Of a stretch of 64,000 bases of DNA, positions 26,715 through 38,483 are shown in pieces. The notes under the pieces were generated by a model. It made no database searches. It saw only the letters and a list, made by a program, of their open reading frames with translations, and was not told where the DNA came from. The stretch comes from Cercis canadensis (Eukaryota > Streptophyta > Magnoliopsida > Fabales > Fabaceae), in assembly GCA_003255065.1 (NCBI GenBank), contig QAOA01003602.1, forward strand, positions 94,364 through 158,363, given 5' to 3'. The position numbers and the translations under genes were made by a program. Numbering within the stretch: the first letter of the stretch is position 1; every line of letters begins with the position of its first letter.

Positions 26715-29168
26715 TTTCTATCTTCGCTTTAAGACAATAGGTTGGATTGTGGATTGCGGTGGCCATAGGCCCACCCACCGCACTGGTCTTAAAAAGACAA
26801 ACGAATATTGGCCCGAAAAAAAAAAAAAGGACAAATATTTAAAAAAAATTCTCTTATGAAGCACAACCCTGTTTCTTTACAAGAAATATCTGTCCCACAA
26901 CATAAGAATGACAAAAACAGTGCAATAAAATCTGAATCATATAGAAAAAGTTTAAATAGATATAGTTTTTAATGTGTATGATCGTGATTACAGTTAAAAG
27001 TAGTGGTTAAATATATAATAGTGACAATAATATTACTCGTTATTTTATGGCTACAGAATGTTTTTAACTAAGTAGTAGATTGTGTCCAAACAAATTTTTA
27101 CACTATCAAAAGCTAAAATTTAAGCATTTTTTTTAACCTTGAACCATACAAGCACTAGTTGGTTATAGCATTGCTTTTGCACTACTACTCTAAATTTTTG
27201 TTTTAGCTTGTCTCAATCCCAAATTTCATTAATTATAAACTTTTTTATGTTACCTTCTTGTTGAAATACCATGACATATTTGAATATACATTTTAACATT
27301 TCAATTTTAAATGGTCATATATGATGCATTCCCTTGCTGGGTAATCTTTTTTTAAAATACAATTTTAATGTGTTGAAGGACAAACCAAAGCTTTTTTAAA
27401 ACTGAAACATCAAAACTTCAATATTGTATGTCATGCTATAATTTAATTTCTAAGACTTCCCTACTGCTGCTTTTGAAATGGGATGCTGCTGGTAGATGAT
27501 GCCCAAGAAGAATGAGAATGCGGTCCTTTAATTTGCAATTTTTCAGTTACATGACAATACGAAGAATTGAACCTCTGATCTCTTGAAAATTAATCTGAGC
27601 CTTCATCACTAACAATACCTAATAGCTTATCCTTTTAGTTATTTTGTGTTCGTGTTTGTCAATTCTCATTATTTTCATCACTCTGCTTTATTCTAGAGTT
27701 GTTATTATGCTCTAGTTGTTTGTTGTAAGAGCTTTGGCTATCACTTTCATCTTTTAATAAAGAGTTACAAACTACTTCCCTGTTGGAAAAACATTTAAAA
27801 AACAAAAGTAAAAAGATATTTTAATAAGTAGCTGAAGTAAATAGCACAATTCTTGTCATTTCCTACATGTGATTACACCGGTTTCAATGAGACTTGGATG
27901 AGGCCGGACTAAAAGAAAAGATGCTACTGATGATCAAGAACATCATAACTTCGGATGATACTTTGCTCTTTTTTAACATCTAAATTTTATTTTGGTACTC
28001 TACAAGAAAACCATTTCGTACTATAAAACATTAGTTTCAAACACCATATACTGATGATAGACCACCAAACACGACAGCTCTATTGACTTTAACAATACTA
28101 TAGAAGGCTAACCAGGATAAATAGTTTCTACTTCTCAAAACAAGGAATAACAATAATTACAAAGCCAGTTTCAACTACTAAACTTGAACAATCCTTAAAC
28201 AGTTAGTACTACAACTCCTCTATACTCCAATGAACAGATTGAATAGATTTTTGTGGGCTACAGTCATAGGCGGACCTACATACATTTGAGTGTTGGCACT
28301 TGCCCACACTGAAATTTTTAAAAACCCTTTATATATTATTGTGATTTTCTCCACTGCCTTTCAAACTTTGCATCCATTGATCTACTGGACCTAATTCTCT
28401 TCGTATATACCAATACTTTCAACTTTTTTAGAGATAAAGCCTAATATTTTTTTTCTTTTTGAGATGTAAAGCCCAATACTTAATGCTCAATTTCAGCCCA
28501 TATTTTTAAAAATATTATTGAAGACATAGTCAGTAACTTATAGATGATTTTGAGAGAAAAAAAAGAACAAAAGACTTTGTTAGTAACTAAGTAAATTGAT
28601 ATTATGCTTTCTTTAAAAAAATATTTAGTTTTGAACAACAGTATATGGTATCATGTGCAAACAAAAACCAGAAACAAAAAGGTAGAAATAAAGAGAAAAC
28701 AGCAGGAGTATGCAGATATCAGAGCTAGATTTACTAATTTTCTGAGAGTTAAATTGTTCTTTTATCTGATGAAAATTTAATGAGAAAATATAAGTATATA
28801 CCATAGAGGAGAAAAAAAAATTTCCCATTTATATAAGAAATTGTTAAAGTTATTTTATCGAGGAAATTTTCCATGTTGATTTTAATACCAAATTCTAGAG
28901 GGTTCTTTCTTTTACCTTAATTAATTTCTTGATCGAAGGATCTGACTAAACTCTTTTTATTTTCTCTTTTCTTTGTTCGTGTCTTTTTGTTTTTATTTTA
29001 TTTTATTCTATTTTTTGGTTCTTGGCGTCTAGTTTACTATATAAACCCATGTAGGTATCGGCCAAAGTATAGATAAATTTCTCTCCATTTTCTTGAAAAC
29101 TTTGATACAGTTTGGCTTTTTAGGGTTTTAGTGCAAATCTTATGAGTTGAGAAATTGCCACCCTAACC
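26715..29168. other. Gene-poor intergenic DNA
   Basis: No protein with a recognisable domain was found. It contains a possible SINE relic near 27.55 kb and, near 28.26-28.34 kb, a GGCGGACCTACATAC / GTTGGCACTTGCCCACACTG passage that resembles the ends of decayed hAT-type elements. The rest is low-complexity AT-rich sequence. Confidence 0.4.
27540..27630 (-). mobile_element. Possible SINE relic (tRNA-like B box)
   Basis: On the minus strand, AGAGATCAGAGGTTCAATTC contains GGTTCAATTC, which fits a pol III B box. About 30 bases before it, AAGGCTCAGATTAA could be a decayed A box. No tail or target duplication was identified, so this is tentative. Confidence 0.28.
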
Positions 29169-29289
29169 CTAAAGTTGCTCCAATTGTGCAGTCTCTTCCT
29201 GGGCGGCAACAATTGGTTTGGACAAGAACTGAGACAACTTTTTCATCTTTGGTTTCCTTGCAGCTTCTCTATTTCTCTTTTTTTTCTTT
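29169..29289 (-). CDS. Possible terminal exon, unknown protein
   Basis: On the minus strand an acceptor-like TTTATTCAG is followed by about 120 open bases, very basic at first (KKKKRNREAARKPKMKK), then LSQFLSKPIVAAQEETAQLEQL and a stop. The composition resembles the C terminus of a nuclear protein, but no family is recognised and no upstream exon was found on this strand. CCTAACCCTAA follows the stop. It may be chance or a gene relic. Confidence 0.22.
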
Positions 29290-29548
29290 CTGAATAAAAG
29301 CAAAAGTGGCAGAGAACAAAGAGAGAAATCGATAGATGCAAGAAAACTATATGTGGGAAGAACCAAGAACAACACCTGCTGATCAAAAAACAATGAGATT
29401 TCAATCATCTGAATAATGTTTTTATCAAACCTTGAATATATCTTTTTGTTTATTTTATTTGCTTTAATTATGAGTATGAATCATGTAGGAGCGTGCTTTG
29501 CAGTAACCTGCTTGGTTCTTTTGTCAGTTCATAATGTTTTTTTCGCAG

Positions 29549-29611
29549 GGTGTTAAGGTACCCGCATTTGGTAGACCCTGGCTTCCTGCTCCGTGGAAGG
29601 AGTTGCTATGA
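29549..29611 (+). pseudogene. Short exon-like piece resembling the MBD gene's last exon
   Basis: After TTTTTTTCGCAG there are 21 codons ending in TGA that include GRPWLPAPWK. The last exon of the MBD-type gene at 50.8 kb begins, after TTTTCAG, with GRPWLQAPCAG. The DNA of the two pieces also matches around AGACC(C/A)TGGCTTC. The match is short, so common origin is suggested, not shown. Confidence 0.3.
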
Positions 29612-30322
29612 ACCATCCTGAAGTTATTTTGGTGGAATGGTGTGATCAATCTCAAGTTTTTATTCCCTCTTAATTAGATTATTGTGGATTCTTTTGAAGT
29701 TATTTTTGCATTAAAATTTTGCAAACCCAAAACAATCAGTATCAAAGATAAACAGTGATATATAATTATTGGTTCCTGTGATTCAGAACGGCCAAACTTT
29801 ACGGGATTTATTACAAAGTAGGTGGTTGTATTACTGCTAGCAAAACCATGGATTCGGTTATAACGTAACTCTCTATCTTCAATGCATAATCAGTTTGCTC
29901 CTAAAGTCTCCAACTTCAGGTAAGTTCTCATTAAATATATGAGTTTGTGTAAATTTGTTGATTTGCATCCCTAAGTGACTATGCCAACGTGCTGATTTCT
30001 TTCATAAGGATTTTTTTTATTCCTATCCTAATTGACAATTGTAATGAGCTGAATTCTTTGTCTAAATTTTCGGTTTCAATCCCTAATCGATTTTGCTTAT
30101 TGTGTGGAATTGTTTGCTTGACACGGTTAGAAGTCAGTCCTAAAGTTTGAGAAATAAAAAAGACCAACACATCCTAAGTTTACACAGGGGGTCTGGGACT
30201 GCCCTGAAATCAAGATTATATTTACTTGAACCTCTTAGTTGCTAGAAATATGGGTGCTTGGAACCAAATGGATTGTGAAGCTACTGAGAGAGAAAATTTA
30301 AATGCTATACTTTCTAGGAGTT
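29612..30322. other. Intergenic DNA, nothing recognised
   Basis: AT-rich sequence between the exon-like piece and the inverted-repeat element. A 63-codon minus frame near 30 kb has no domain. Confidence 0.35.
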
Positions 30323-30667
30323 GTTATCCTACCATTCCTCAAAAGTGGAGTAACACACAACACCCTCAAAATTCCTATTATAGATCATAGTAACCCATTG
30401 CAAAGCTCTCATTAATTATAGTGGCTCAATATGAATAAAATAGTAAGACACTAGCATAAGTTGCAAAAATTTGGCTATACAAAAAAAGTATTAAAAAGCG
30501 TGTAAGTGGAATACTACTTTTCATCTATAGCTTAATTTGTTATGCTGGTCCACTTAGTTGATGAGAGCTTTGCAATAACCCCGAAAATAAAGGCTACTTC
30601 TATCAAAAATATGAGTTTTGAGGGGGTGATAGAGCTACCTCTGCACTTTTAAGGGGTGGTAAGCCAC
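30323..30667. mobile_element. MITE with long terminal inverted repeats (Mutator-like?)
   Basis: The two ends are imperfect inverse complements for about 115 bases each. On the left are TACCATTCCTCAAAAGTGGAG, ACACCCTCAAAAT and CATTGCAAAGCTCTCATTAA. On the right, read inverted, are TACCACCCCTTAAAAGTGCAG, ACCCCCTCAAAACT and TATTGCAAAGCTCTCATCAA. The total is about 345 bp with no ORF. Such long arms in a short element are typical of Mutator-derived MITEs. A target duplication was not resolved, so the class is inferred. Confidence 0.62.
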
Positions 30668-31659
30668 TTAGCTTGAAGCCTTTATTTGATTTGGATTCAT
30701 CTTGTTTTGGTTTATATATGTATTATGAGGATAGTTATTGGGAGTGCGGCTGATGACATGTCCCTGAGCTGAAGGAGAGTGCCTGACATTTGATCGACTG
30801 GGTCTTGGTACCCCTCTAAGCGAGAGCATGGTATGGAATTAAACACTACTGTTTGTTTAATATGAGTTGTTCTTCAGTGGAGTTTACTGTAATTTGTGTG
30901 AAGTTTTATTTTTATTTTGGACTTCATCTGTTAAAATCGGTGTTACTATATGATGATTTTGGCATGTATAACTTAGGAAAGTAGGACGCCTTGATAGGCT
31001 ACTTTAGTGACATCGATCTACACAAGCTTTAGTAGTTTTTCAGTTCCACTTGTTTCTTCTTGTTAAAAAGTCATCCTATTTTTATAGGATAATTTGTGAA
31101 ATGTAAGAGTATGATAGATAGAGTTCCGTAGTAGATGAAGAAAGAAAAATCTAGAATCGGAAGCTTAAAAGGCTACAGATGTCATCCCACTTCATAGAAC
31201 AAGAGTTATGATTCTCATTTCTGACCTTGTGAAACCCTCCCATATAGGCACCATATCCCTGATATTTAGCAGCCACAGGCTCAAAGCTAGTCTCACTGCC
31301 TGAGTGCAATTTCTCTGTGCCCTTATCTGTTGCCTACTACAGTTATGTAAACCTGTTTTGCAGCAGATAGCATCCTCCCTCTTGTGGAATTGAACTATTT
31401 TGCATAATCCTTCATCAAATTTTACTTGAAGGAAAACCCTAAATTTCGCTTCACAGTACATTAGACTTTAGTCATCTGTATGGTCTAAAAGTAAGATGGA
31501 GAGATGCAAAAAATAAATGAGAGAAGAAGCAGCTTAGAGTTAGAAAACGGGGAGAGTCTGTGGCCATGACAGTGGTTTCTCTACTTTTTGATTAAGATAA
31601 TTATGTTAACTTCATACATGAGGCTTGGCCACTGGATTCTAAACTCAGCGCTTTTTTCT
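30668..31659. other. Intergenic DNA downstream of the Copia relic
   Basis: No gene recognised. An 89-codon minus-strand frame (31192-31461) has no domain I know. Being downstream of the Copia protease relic, the segment could contain scrambled element sequence, but no reverse transcriptase motif was found. Confidence 0.35.
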
Positions 31660-32810
31660 TCAGATTCTTTGAGAAACATAGAGTAAGTTTTCATTCAAAG
31701 ATGGGACATCAAGAACAATAGATATGTGTAAAGGCATGGATAAGGTGGACAAAGCAGTTGACCCAATGTGATAAATTGACAAACGTTTACCATCAGCAAC
31801 AGTGAGATGATCATAAGGCGATTTGAGGCTCAGATTGCCAAATCATTGGTAATATGGTGTGAGGCACCCGAGTGAATCAACCAATGAGTCTCTGGACATT
31901 TGTCACTAGTAGCATTGGGAGCATGGGTAGATGGATGACCACTGTGATTGTATTCGGTTTTCCAGTAAAAGTTGTCAATATGACCCTTTTTGTTACAAAG
32001 TTGACACACGAGAGGGCCAGTGGATATGTGTTGAGCATCATGAGAAGAGCCATTGGCAGAATTGTAATGGCTACAACAGCCGTTGAAGGAACGTCCCTTG
32101 TGAGAGGAATTGTGATAAGTGTGACCACTGGATTTCTTAGCAGCATTAGCAGTCACAGGTCTTTCAATTGGATTTTCGTCCTTCTTGAGAAACATTTCAT
32201 AGTCAAGAAGCTTGTCATAGACTACATCAAACAAAATAGGAGCGCCACGAGCCCAAAGTGCAGCAGAAGAACCGAAACCGTTGAGACAGTCATGGTCATT
32301 CAGGGGATATCCAATTAGAGAAAACTCATCTGACATACTCTTGACAGTTCTCAGATATTCAGAAGTAGTAGAGGGACCTTTAGTCAAGGTAGACAGCCAT
32401 TCTTTGAGCAACATAAGATAAGAGCGAAAGGATTGCAAAGGCTCTCCGAAGTTGCTCCCAAACTTCAGCAGATGAGTCAGCTTGAGTGATAACAGCACTA
32501 GCATCGGTTTCACGAATGCCAAGAATAGTAAGCTACAGCAAATGGTCCTGGCGAATCCAGAAAACATGGGCAGGATTTTCAACTTTTTCGCAATTTCAAT
32601 GGTGGGAGGAGGGCATGGCTTTGAACCTGTTACACAGCCAACCAAATTGTAGCCAACAAGTAAAGAATGTTATTTTTTACTCCAACCCACGTAGTTATGT
32701 CCAAAAAGCTTAGTAGGTAATTGGGCAGCAGTGTTAATGGTAACAAGATCTGTAGAGGCCATGGGATTGAAAGTAGGAAGAGTATTGACCGTGGAGGAAT
32801 GAGACGCCAT
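31660..32810 (-). pseudogene. Ty1/Copia gag-protease relic
   Basis: The frame starts at ATG 32810 with a Copia-type N terminus (INTAAQLPTKL, then a GHNYVGW segment). It is broken by a TAA after about 45 codons, then continues through the GSKPCPPP and STTSEYLRTVKSMSDE parts of gag. The zinc knuckle reads CQLCNKKGHIDNFY, with Tyr where the last Cys should be. The protease site reads WLIHSGASHH, where the catalytic Asp of D-S/T-G is His. A stop follows after NDLAI, and a shifted frame continues with SPYDHLTVADG, the usual next block, to a stop at 31660. Integrase, RT and RNase H are absent. It is clearly inactive. Confidence 0.88.
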
Positions 32811-32859
32811 GATAAAGAGTAGTAGATCGAAAAAAAAAATGCTTGTGAAAGCTATTGGA

Positions 32860-32871
32860 GCTCTAATGCCG
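32860..32871 (-). other. Decayed primer-binding site of the Copia relic
   Basis: On the minus strand CGGCATTAGAGC stands about 50 bases upstream of the gag ATG, where TGGTATCAGAGC (complementary to the initiator-Met tRNA) is expected. Nine of twelve bases match. The following CTCCAATAGC fits a Copia leader. No LTR boundary upstream could be fixed. Confidence 0.5.
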
Positions 32872-33147
32872 TATATATACTTCTATATTTCATGACTTTA
32901 GTATGTATACAAGGCACATAGATGAGATTTGAATTTAAAATACATTATTTACACGAACTAACTATGAAATATTAATACTAGGTCAGGATAAGTCTCTTGA
33001 ATTTGAAGTTGATGACTTGGCCACAATTAATGGTTGCACTAATAAATTATACAATGTATCATATGTGCAGGGGAGAATGGCATTTTTTGCCTGCTTGGGA
33101 TGCCTACATTCATATTTCTATATAGTTCAGATTTTAGAAATGTATAG

Positions 33148-33194
33148 CGAGAGATCCATAAGAAAGTTCCTGCCGCTTCACTATTTTTCCTTTG
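33148..33194 (+). pseudogene. Fragment like an MBD exon-intron border
   Basis: CGAGAGATCCATAAG followed by AAAGTTCCTGCCGCTTCACT aligns without gaps, at roughly four of five positions over about 47 bases, to 49771-49817, the end of an MBD exon and the start of its intron. The donor GT is lost here. The fragment ends where the Copia LTR begins. Confidence 0.42.
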
Positions 33195-34247
33195 TTCAAT
33201 ATTCAATTCTCTTCAAGAACTAATTTTCTAACTTTAAGAATTAGTTCTCGGATAAAATAGAATTTAACAGAGAAAGAGAGCTAGTTAAAATGCTTAAGAC
33301 CAGAGCAAGAGACTTTTAGAAATCTCATAAATGCAAATAACTCAGAATTAAATAGATGAAAGGAGAAAAGAGATTTGCAAGAGATTTTTATAGTGGTTCA
33401 ACAATATTGCCTACATCTACTTCTCCCAAATATTTGGGATTCAACCAAGATCTGAGTTTAGTTATCCAAGCTTCTCCAAGCTTTACATCCATGGTTTTCT
33501 AAAGGCTCACCAAGAACTCATCCCTTCTAACAAAGATGAAAGAAGACTCACACACAAATTTCTCCCTAAAACTCTGAATACAAATGCCTTTTATCGCAGA
33601 TAAATCTCCATAAAAAGTATTCTCTCAACAGAGAAGAGAATTACAGTTTACGCACTTGAGGAAGAAGAAGGAGAGAAGAAACTAAGTATAGAAAACTCAT
33701 AGAAGGAGAATTCTTCTTTCTCTCTAAAACTTTCTCTATCTTTCTTCTTTTTTCTTTGAAAAATTGAAGTCTTGAAAGATTTCTCTTCTTAAGGCAAAAT
33801 GAACCCACGTGAAGACTTGAGTAACCGCTCCATCAAGAACAGCTGTAAGAACTACCACACACGGAAATCCCACTTGCATTATCACTTGTATTTTTTTTAT
33901 TTCTTTTGCAATAAAGAATTCTTGCTTTCACCCTTAGTTTGTGGATCTCCTCAATGGCTCCTCAAGGAGGAAATTTCCTTATGATGCAAGGAAACTTCCT
34001 AACAACAATAGAGTCTTCTTGGTTCAATAGAAAATCTTGTCCACATCAAGAAATGATGGACAAACGGCAACTAGTAGAACATGTCTTCCTTAGCCCCACA
34101 ACCAGTTCTTAAAATATAGAACTAGTTCTCAAGACTTTGAACTAACTAGACTTCAAATAAGACAATAAGAGACAAAGCACAAGATTAGTCAAAAACACAG
34201 TCATTTTTAATCATCAAAAACTAGCTTAGAGAGTTGAGGAACTAACA
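33195..34247 (-). repeat. 3' LTR of the SIRE-type Copia element (outer end truncated)
   Basis: It is homologous to 43720-44727 over about 1 kb. Shared landmarks include GATTTGCAAGAGATTTTTAT, CCAAGCTTCTCCAAGCT and AGAGAAGAGAATTACAGTTT, with mismatches at roughly one base in eight. On the minus strand it begins TGTTAGTTCC at 34247, directly after the polypurine tract. About 80 bases present at the start of the other LTR (43642-43720) are missing at its far end, near 33195. Confidence 0.85.
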
Positions 34248-34260
34248 ATTTCCCCTTTTT
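34248..34260 (-). other. Polypurine tract of the SIRE-type element
   Basis: The minus strand reads AAAAAGGGGAAAT immediately before the LTR start TGTTAG. This is the normal position for plus-strand priming in an LTR retrotransposon and fixes the element on the minus strand. Confidence 0.75.
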
Positions 34261-34740
34261 ATGATGACAAATGTCTAATGGAAGTCTCCTCCTGAGAATA
34301 TGCATACTCTAAAACTAGTTTCAAAACTAGTTTTAAAAGCAATTTTCAGGAGAAGCAAAGAGTTTCTAACTGAGATAATTTAAAGAGATATAATAACAAT
34401 TCAAGCAGAGTATCTCATATTTCTCCCCCTTTGTCATTATCAAAGAGATAATGGAGAAGAATAACAAAGCTAGTATGAAATGAATCCATAATTCAAATTA
34501 GGAACCAAATATCAAGAAATATAATAGCGAAAAAAAAAAAAAGATAACCAGAAAATATATTATTATAAATTCAGAAGATCCTCCATTAACAAGAGTCAAG
34601 CAGACTATGAATCGATGCATAATGCATGATACGCAAAATAAAGAAAAACACAAAGGGCTAGATAATAGTCAAGTTAATTACATACACAACTGAAACTTTA
34701 ACAAAGAAAGTAAGAAATATAATCCTAACTCCTAAGAGGT
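34261..34740. other. 3' untranslated region of the SIRE-type element
   Basis: AT-rich DNA between the env-like remnant and the polypurine tract. No coding potential. Confidence 0.5.
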
Positions 34741-36218
34741 AGATGATTTTGAAACCTTTAAGGATGCCAACTGTTTCTTTGTGAGGACCAATTATTTCTC
34801 AACCACAGCAAGTCTAGCAATGCAATCAAAAATTGTAGTCTAAAAATAGTTGAGGTGCTTTCCAATCTGATTGGCTAATTCTGCAAGCTTGACAGTTGCT
34901 ATCCACTCCACATGATCAACTAATTGGGAGGAAGGGACTAGTTGTGGTTGGGTTTTCTGCTTCTTTGCAGATTTGGAAGAACTAGGAGCAATAGTGTAGG
35001 CCTCTTTGAAGAGATGGCAGGAGTAGGAGTATGGGTGGACTGAGAGCTATTAGACAGTCTTCAATATGGAATAAAATATACAGGTCGGGGGTTAAGAAGT
35101 CACTATGGCTTCCAATTTTGGGTAGTAGTTGGGTTGTAACTAGTTTGGCTAAGGTTCTAGTTATGGGATCAAAACAATGGCTAGTTTTTAGGAAAATCAC
35201 AAATTGATGTCATTGCATTATCATAGTTTAGCAGTTCAAATGGCCAAACCTTATGAACAAACCTACAATCCCCTTTAGCAAGCGTATCCAACATACTAGC
35301 CGAAATATTCAGTTAACATCATTTCTACCCCAGCCACATAAGATTTCAAATATATTGTACCAAAATCAGAACCTTGCAAAGGTTGCAAATAAGCATAAAA
35401 TAGCCTTATTACCTTTGATAAGACTAGTTCATCCAGCTTCAGCATAGTAGACTAGCCCATCTTAACAAACATCCTCTCAACTACTTGTTTGAAGAATTCT
35501 TGGATTTCCAAGATACTAAGCTACCAGGTGCTATTGTCCTGGTTTCACACAACTTTTTGATGTTTTCCTTAGCATCTTGGCTTTCAAACAGAAAGGTAGA
35601 AGCACTTGCAGATTTAGGATTTTAACCTTTGGAGAAAATGCAATTTTTCTGGCTAACATTTTGAATTTTCTAGGCTTAGCAATAGGAACTATGTGAGTTT
35701 CTGGTTCTAGTTCAGGCTCAGCCACATTTTCTGGTTCAAACACAGTTTCTATTTCAGAAGATGAATCTGGGACTGGTTCAAATATGGATTCTTCCTCAAA
35801 AGTAGATGAGGAAAAAAGGATTGAATGAAGGAGACATTGCAGGTGAGGGTATTGGTAAGGGCTTAGGAATGGAGAAAAGTGGTGGATAGGAGGTTGGAGA
35901 GAAGGATTCAGTGGCAGGAGGCCTTTCCAGCAGCAATAGAAGAACCAATTTCTCTAAGATAAATGTTGCTGAGATAGGTCTAGGGCTTGCAATACCCTTT
36001 GGCTTAGCCTTTGCAGAAGATGGAAGGTCAAACATTTTACCTTTTCTTTTGTTGGGCTTTCCAACATGCCTTCTTACTTTTTGGATGAGAGATTCAATCT
36101 CTATTTGGTCATCTGATGAAGAGTAATCAAGAATGATGATTGGTTCTTCATGGGAAGAGCAAGCAGCTGCCTTGCCTTTAGACTTAGCTATCAATCTTTG
36201 GCTAACTCTTCTATTCAT
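34741..36218 (-). pseudogene. Env-like third ORF remnant of the SIRE-type element
   Basis: Three successive minus-strand frames lie between RNase H and the polypurine tract, where SIRE elements carry an extra env-like ORF. The first (36218-35796) starts MNRRVSQRLIAKSKGK and is basic, then Ser/Asp-rich, with PNKRKGK. The second (35743-35531) is EPE-rich. The third (35200-34982) contains LAKLVTTQLLPKIGSHSDFL and DLYILFHI, like the plant retrotransposon domain at this position. The frames are out of register with each other, so the ORF is dead. Function in these elements is unproven. I infer identity mainly from position and weak similarity. Confidence 0.55.
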
Positions 36219-36854
36219 AAACTTTAGTAGCTGCTTACCTTGCTACACAATGCAAAGTTGAGCAAAGAAAGTGGCAAACACAAGAACAAATAGGGACAAC
36301 GTGCAAGGTGAAAAAAAATACAGAAAAGAACGGAAGTGGGAATATAAAAAAATTATGACAAAATTCAAATGAGGAAGAAGGGAAGAGAAGCGGGGAAGAG
36401 AAGGAATCAAAACGGTGCATTTGCAAATGGCGGTTAAATGAAACCTGATTTTTGGCCAAAGGCCAGAAAACGCGGGCCAAAAGCATGTAGGCCCATACCA
36501 AAATAAAAATTTAAACCAACCTACTGGAAATGAAATAAATCTTTTAAAGAAACAGCCCAACATATATAAGTGTAAAAAATAATAACCAAATCCTTTTGAA
36601 ATAAATGGCCCAGCAAGATTACAGTCCTTTAAAAAAAAATTAACAGCCCATAAATGAATGAAATATTTCATAGGTTCAAAACTGGTTTTGTGAAGAAATA
36701 TTTTTGTCTAAATATTCTAGACATCTTTGCCAAAATTCCAAAAGCATACCAAGAGAAATTGAATATTAACCAGCCTTGACAAATAGAGAGAGACAAAGAA
36801 ATAAAATTGATCAATATATGTATGTACAAACAAAACGCAAATAGCCATATCTCA
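36219..36854. other. Spacer between pol remnant and env-like remnant
   Basis: Two overlapping minus frames (36243-36671, 36235-36501) are Phe/Leu/Cys-rich with no domain and look like chance frames. This is the usual position of the non-coding stretch between pol and the extra ORF. Confidence 0.45.
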
Positions 36855-37130
36855 TCAAGACAAATTTATCATGCCTAGCTCATGTCTAAGAAAACATAAT
36901 CTATCTTCAGTTAAAGCATTAGTAAAGATGTGAGCAATTTGATCATCAGTACAAACAAATGATAATTCTATATTACCCTTAATGACATGATCCCTAAGAA
37001 AATGAAGCTTGATGTCTATATGTTTGGTCCTAGAATGCTGAATTGGATTTCTTGCAATATTGATAGCACTAGAATTATCACACAACAAAGGAATTTTGTC
37101 CAAAAAAATACCATCATCAACCAATATAAG
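36855..37130 (-). pseudogene. Copia RNase H, C-terminal fragment
   Basis: About 90 residues match the end of Copia pol: DGIFLDKIPLLCDNSSAINI, NPIQHSRTKHIDIK, FLRDHVIKGNIEL, DDQIAHIFTNAL and RLCFLRHELGM. The catalytic Asp (CDN) and the TKHIDI block are present. The N-terminal part of the same domain is about 4.3 kb away (41456-41650), separated by the CACTA-like insertion. Homology stops near 37130, where short direct repeats (GAATTCCAATAT, ATGATCCCTAAGAA) mark a rearranged junction. Confidence 0.88.
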
Positions 37131-38173
37131 ATGAATTCCAATATTTCATATCATATGATCCCTAAGAACATATGATATGACAACAATCATATATAAGAAA
37201 CCGATAGCATGGCAATAAATGAATTCCAATATAAGATGGCTATTAAATGCAAAGCATGCCTAAACTTCAATATGTCACTTTGTTTATATTTTTTTTCTTT
37301 TTCAATTGGTACAAGCATTCAAAAGTAAATAATATTAAAACCAAATTTATTGGAAAAAAAAAAAAAAAAAAACATTCACTTGGTAATGCAAGCCAGAAAG
37401 AGAACCATCCTCTCTAAACATTCAAGGTCCAAAACTATTGACTAATGCAGCAATGCTATATCATATACAGATTGGATACCAACAAGCAGATCCAGAAACC
37501 CTTGAGAAATAAACAATCAGAGACCTCTTAAGACATTCTTTGGGCAAATGTAAACAACTTTCTCTATCCAAAAACAAAATAAAATAGAATAGCAGCATAT
37601 TAATTAAAAAATAAAAATTGAGAGCAACAGTATTGCTAGAGTGAGTTGAGGAAGATGCTGACACAAATCTATGTAGACAGTGCCAGAGTAAGGAAGCAGA
37701 TCAATTTAGTTATTGGGTATGCTCTAAATGCAAAATCAGAAACTACATAGTTTTATACTATTAGTGTCTAAATGATGAAGATTGAATGGAGAGCTGAATT
37801 CACTTACCCTTGCTAGTTTTTATGACTAAGGTCTCATGCATCTACTGCTGTAAGCAGAAAGGACCAAGCAGAAATTGAAGCAGCTAAAATGGTAGGGTTC
37901 TGCTTACTTGCACACACCTGCAAGTAAAACATCATCATTCTTAATTAGCTTCCTCTAAGAATCTCAAGTATTATTCACCAAACATAAAGCATCAAAACAT
38001 TAGGCATGAAAAAGAATTAAGAGATTGAGGTATTACATAATCATTACTTTACAATCTAATTATAATGAAGCAGTACCAAAATACCCAATTCAGTTAATTA
38101 CATGATCAATATTCACACTTATGCAGATATACAGAGGTAAGCAAAACATTGGGTTTTTCATTGATAAAGGACT

Positions 38174-38250
38174 TACGTCAAACTTAGATTTTGGAAGAAT
38201 GAATCCCCATATTGTTTGCATTGCTGCTTCAGTCTCCTTTATATTATTTG
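38174..38250 (-). other. Exon-like piece, unidentified
   Basis: On the minus strand an open stretch (KETEAAMQTIWGFILPKSKFD) ends at a good donor, GAC|GTAAGT. It lies about 230 bases downstream of the 14-3-3 exon but does not match the next 14-3-3 exon. No family recognised. Confidence 0.25.
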
Positions 38251-38483
38251 CACAAAAGAAACAATGAATATGATCTATCTAGCCAAGCATTTTCTGTTCC
38301 ATCAAAGAAGGGATAACATTCATGTAAATTACCCATCACTTCATCATATTTAGTAAAGCTAGTCAAACAAAAGAATCCACTAGCTTTCCACCCAAACCAA
38401 GTCAAAGTATGAATTCATCTCATGAGTGAAATCTATTCTAAACTTAGCATAGTATGAATGAGTTTAAAGGAGATGAAGCATAC

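Noticed and set aside
29158..29173. Interstitial telomere repeat (CCCTAACCCTAAA)
   Set aside because: Only about two telomere units, which is too short to be a telomeric array.
31872..32318. 148-codon plus-strand frame
   Set aside because: It is the antisense shadow of the Copia gag-protease relic.
35911..36126. 71-codon plus-strand frame
   Set aside because: Antisense shadow of the env-like remnant.
36235..36671. Cys/Phe-rich membrane-like minus frames
   Set aside because: Low-complexity translation of AT-rich DNA in the spacer of the SIRE-type element, with no domain.
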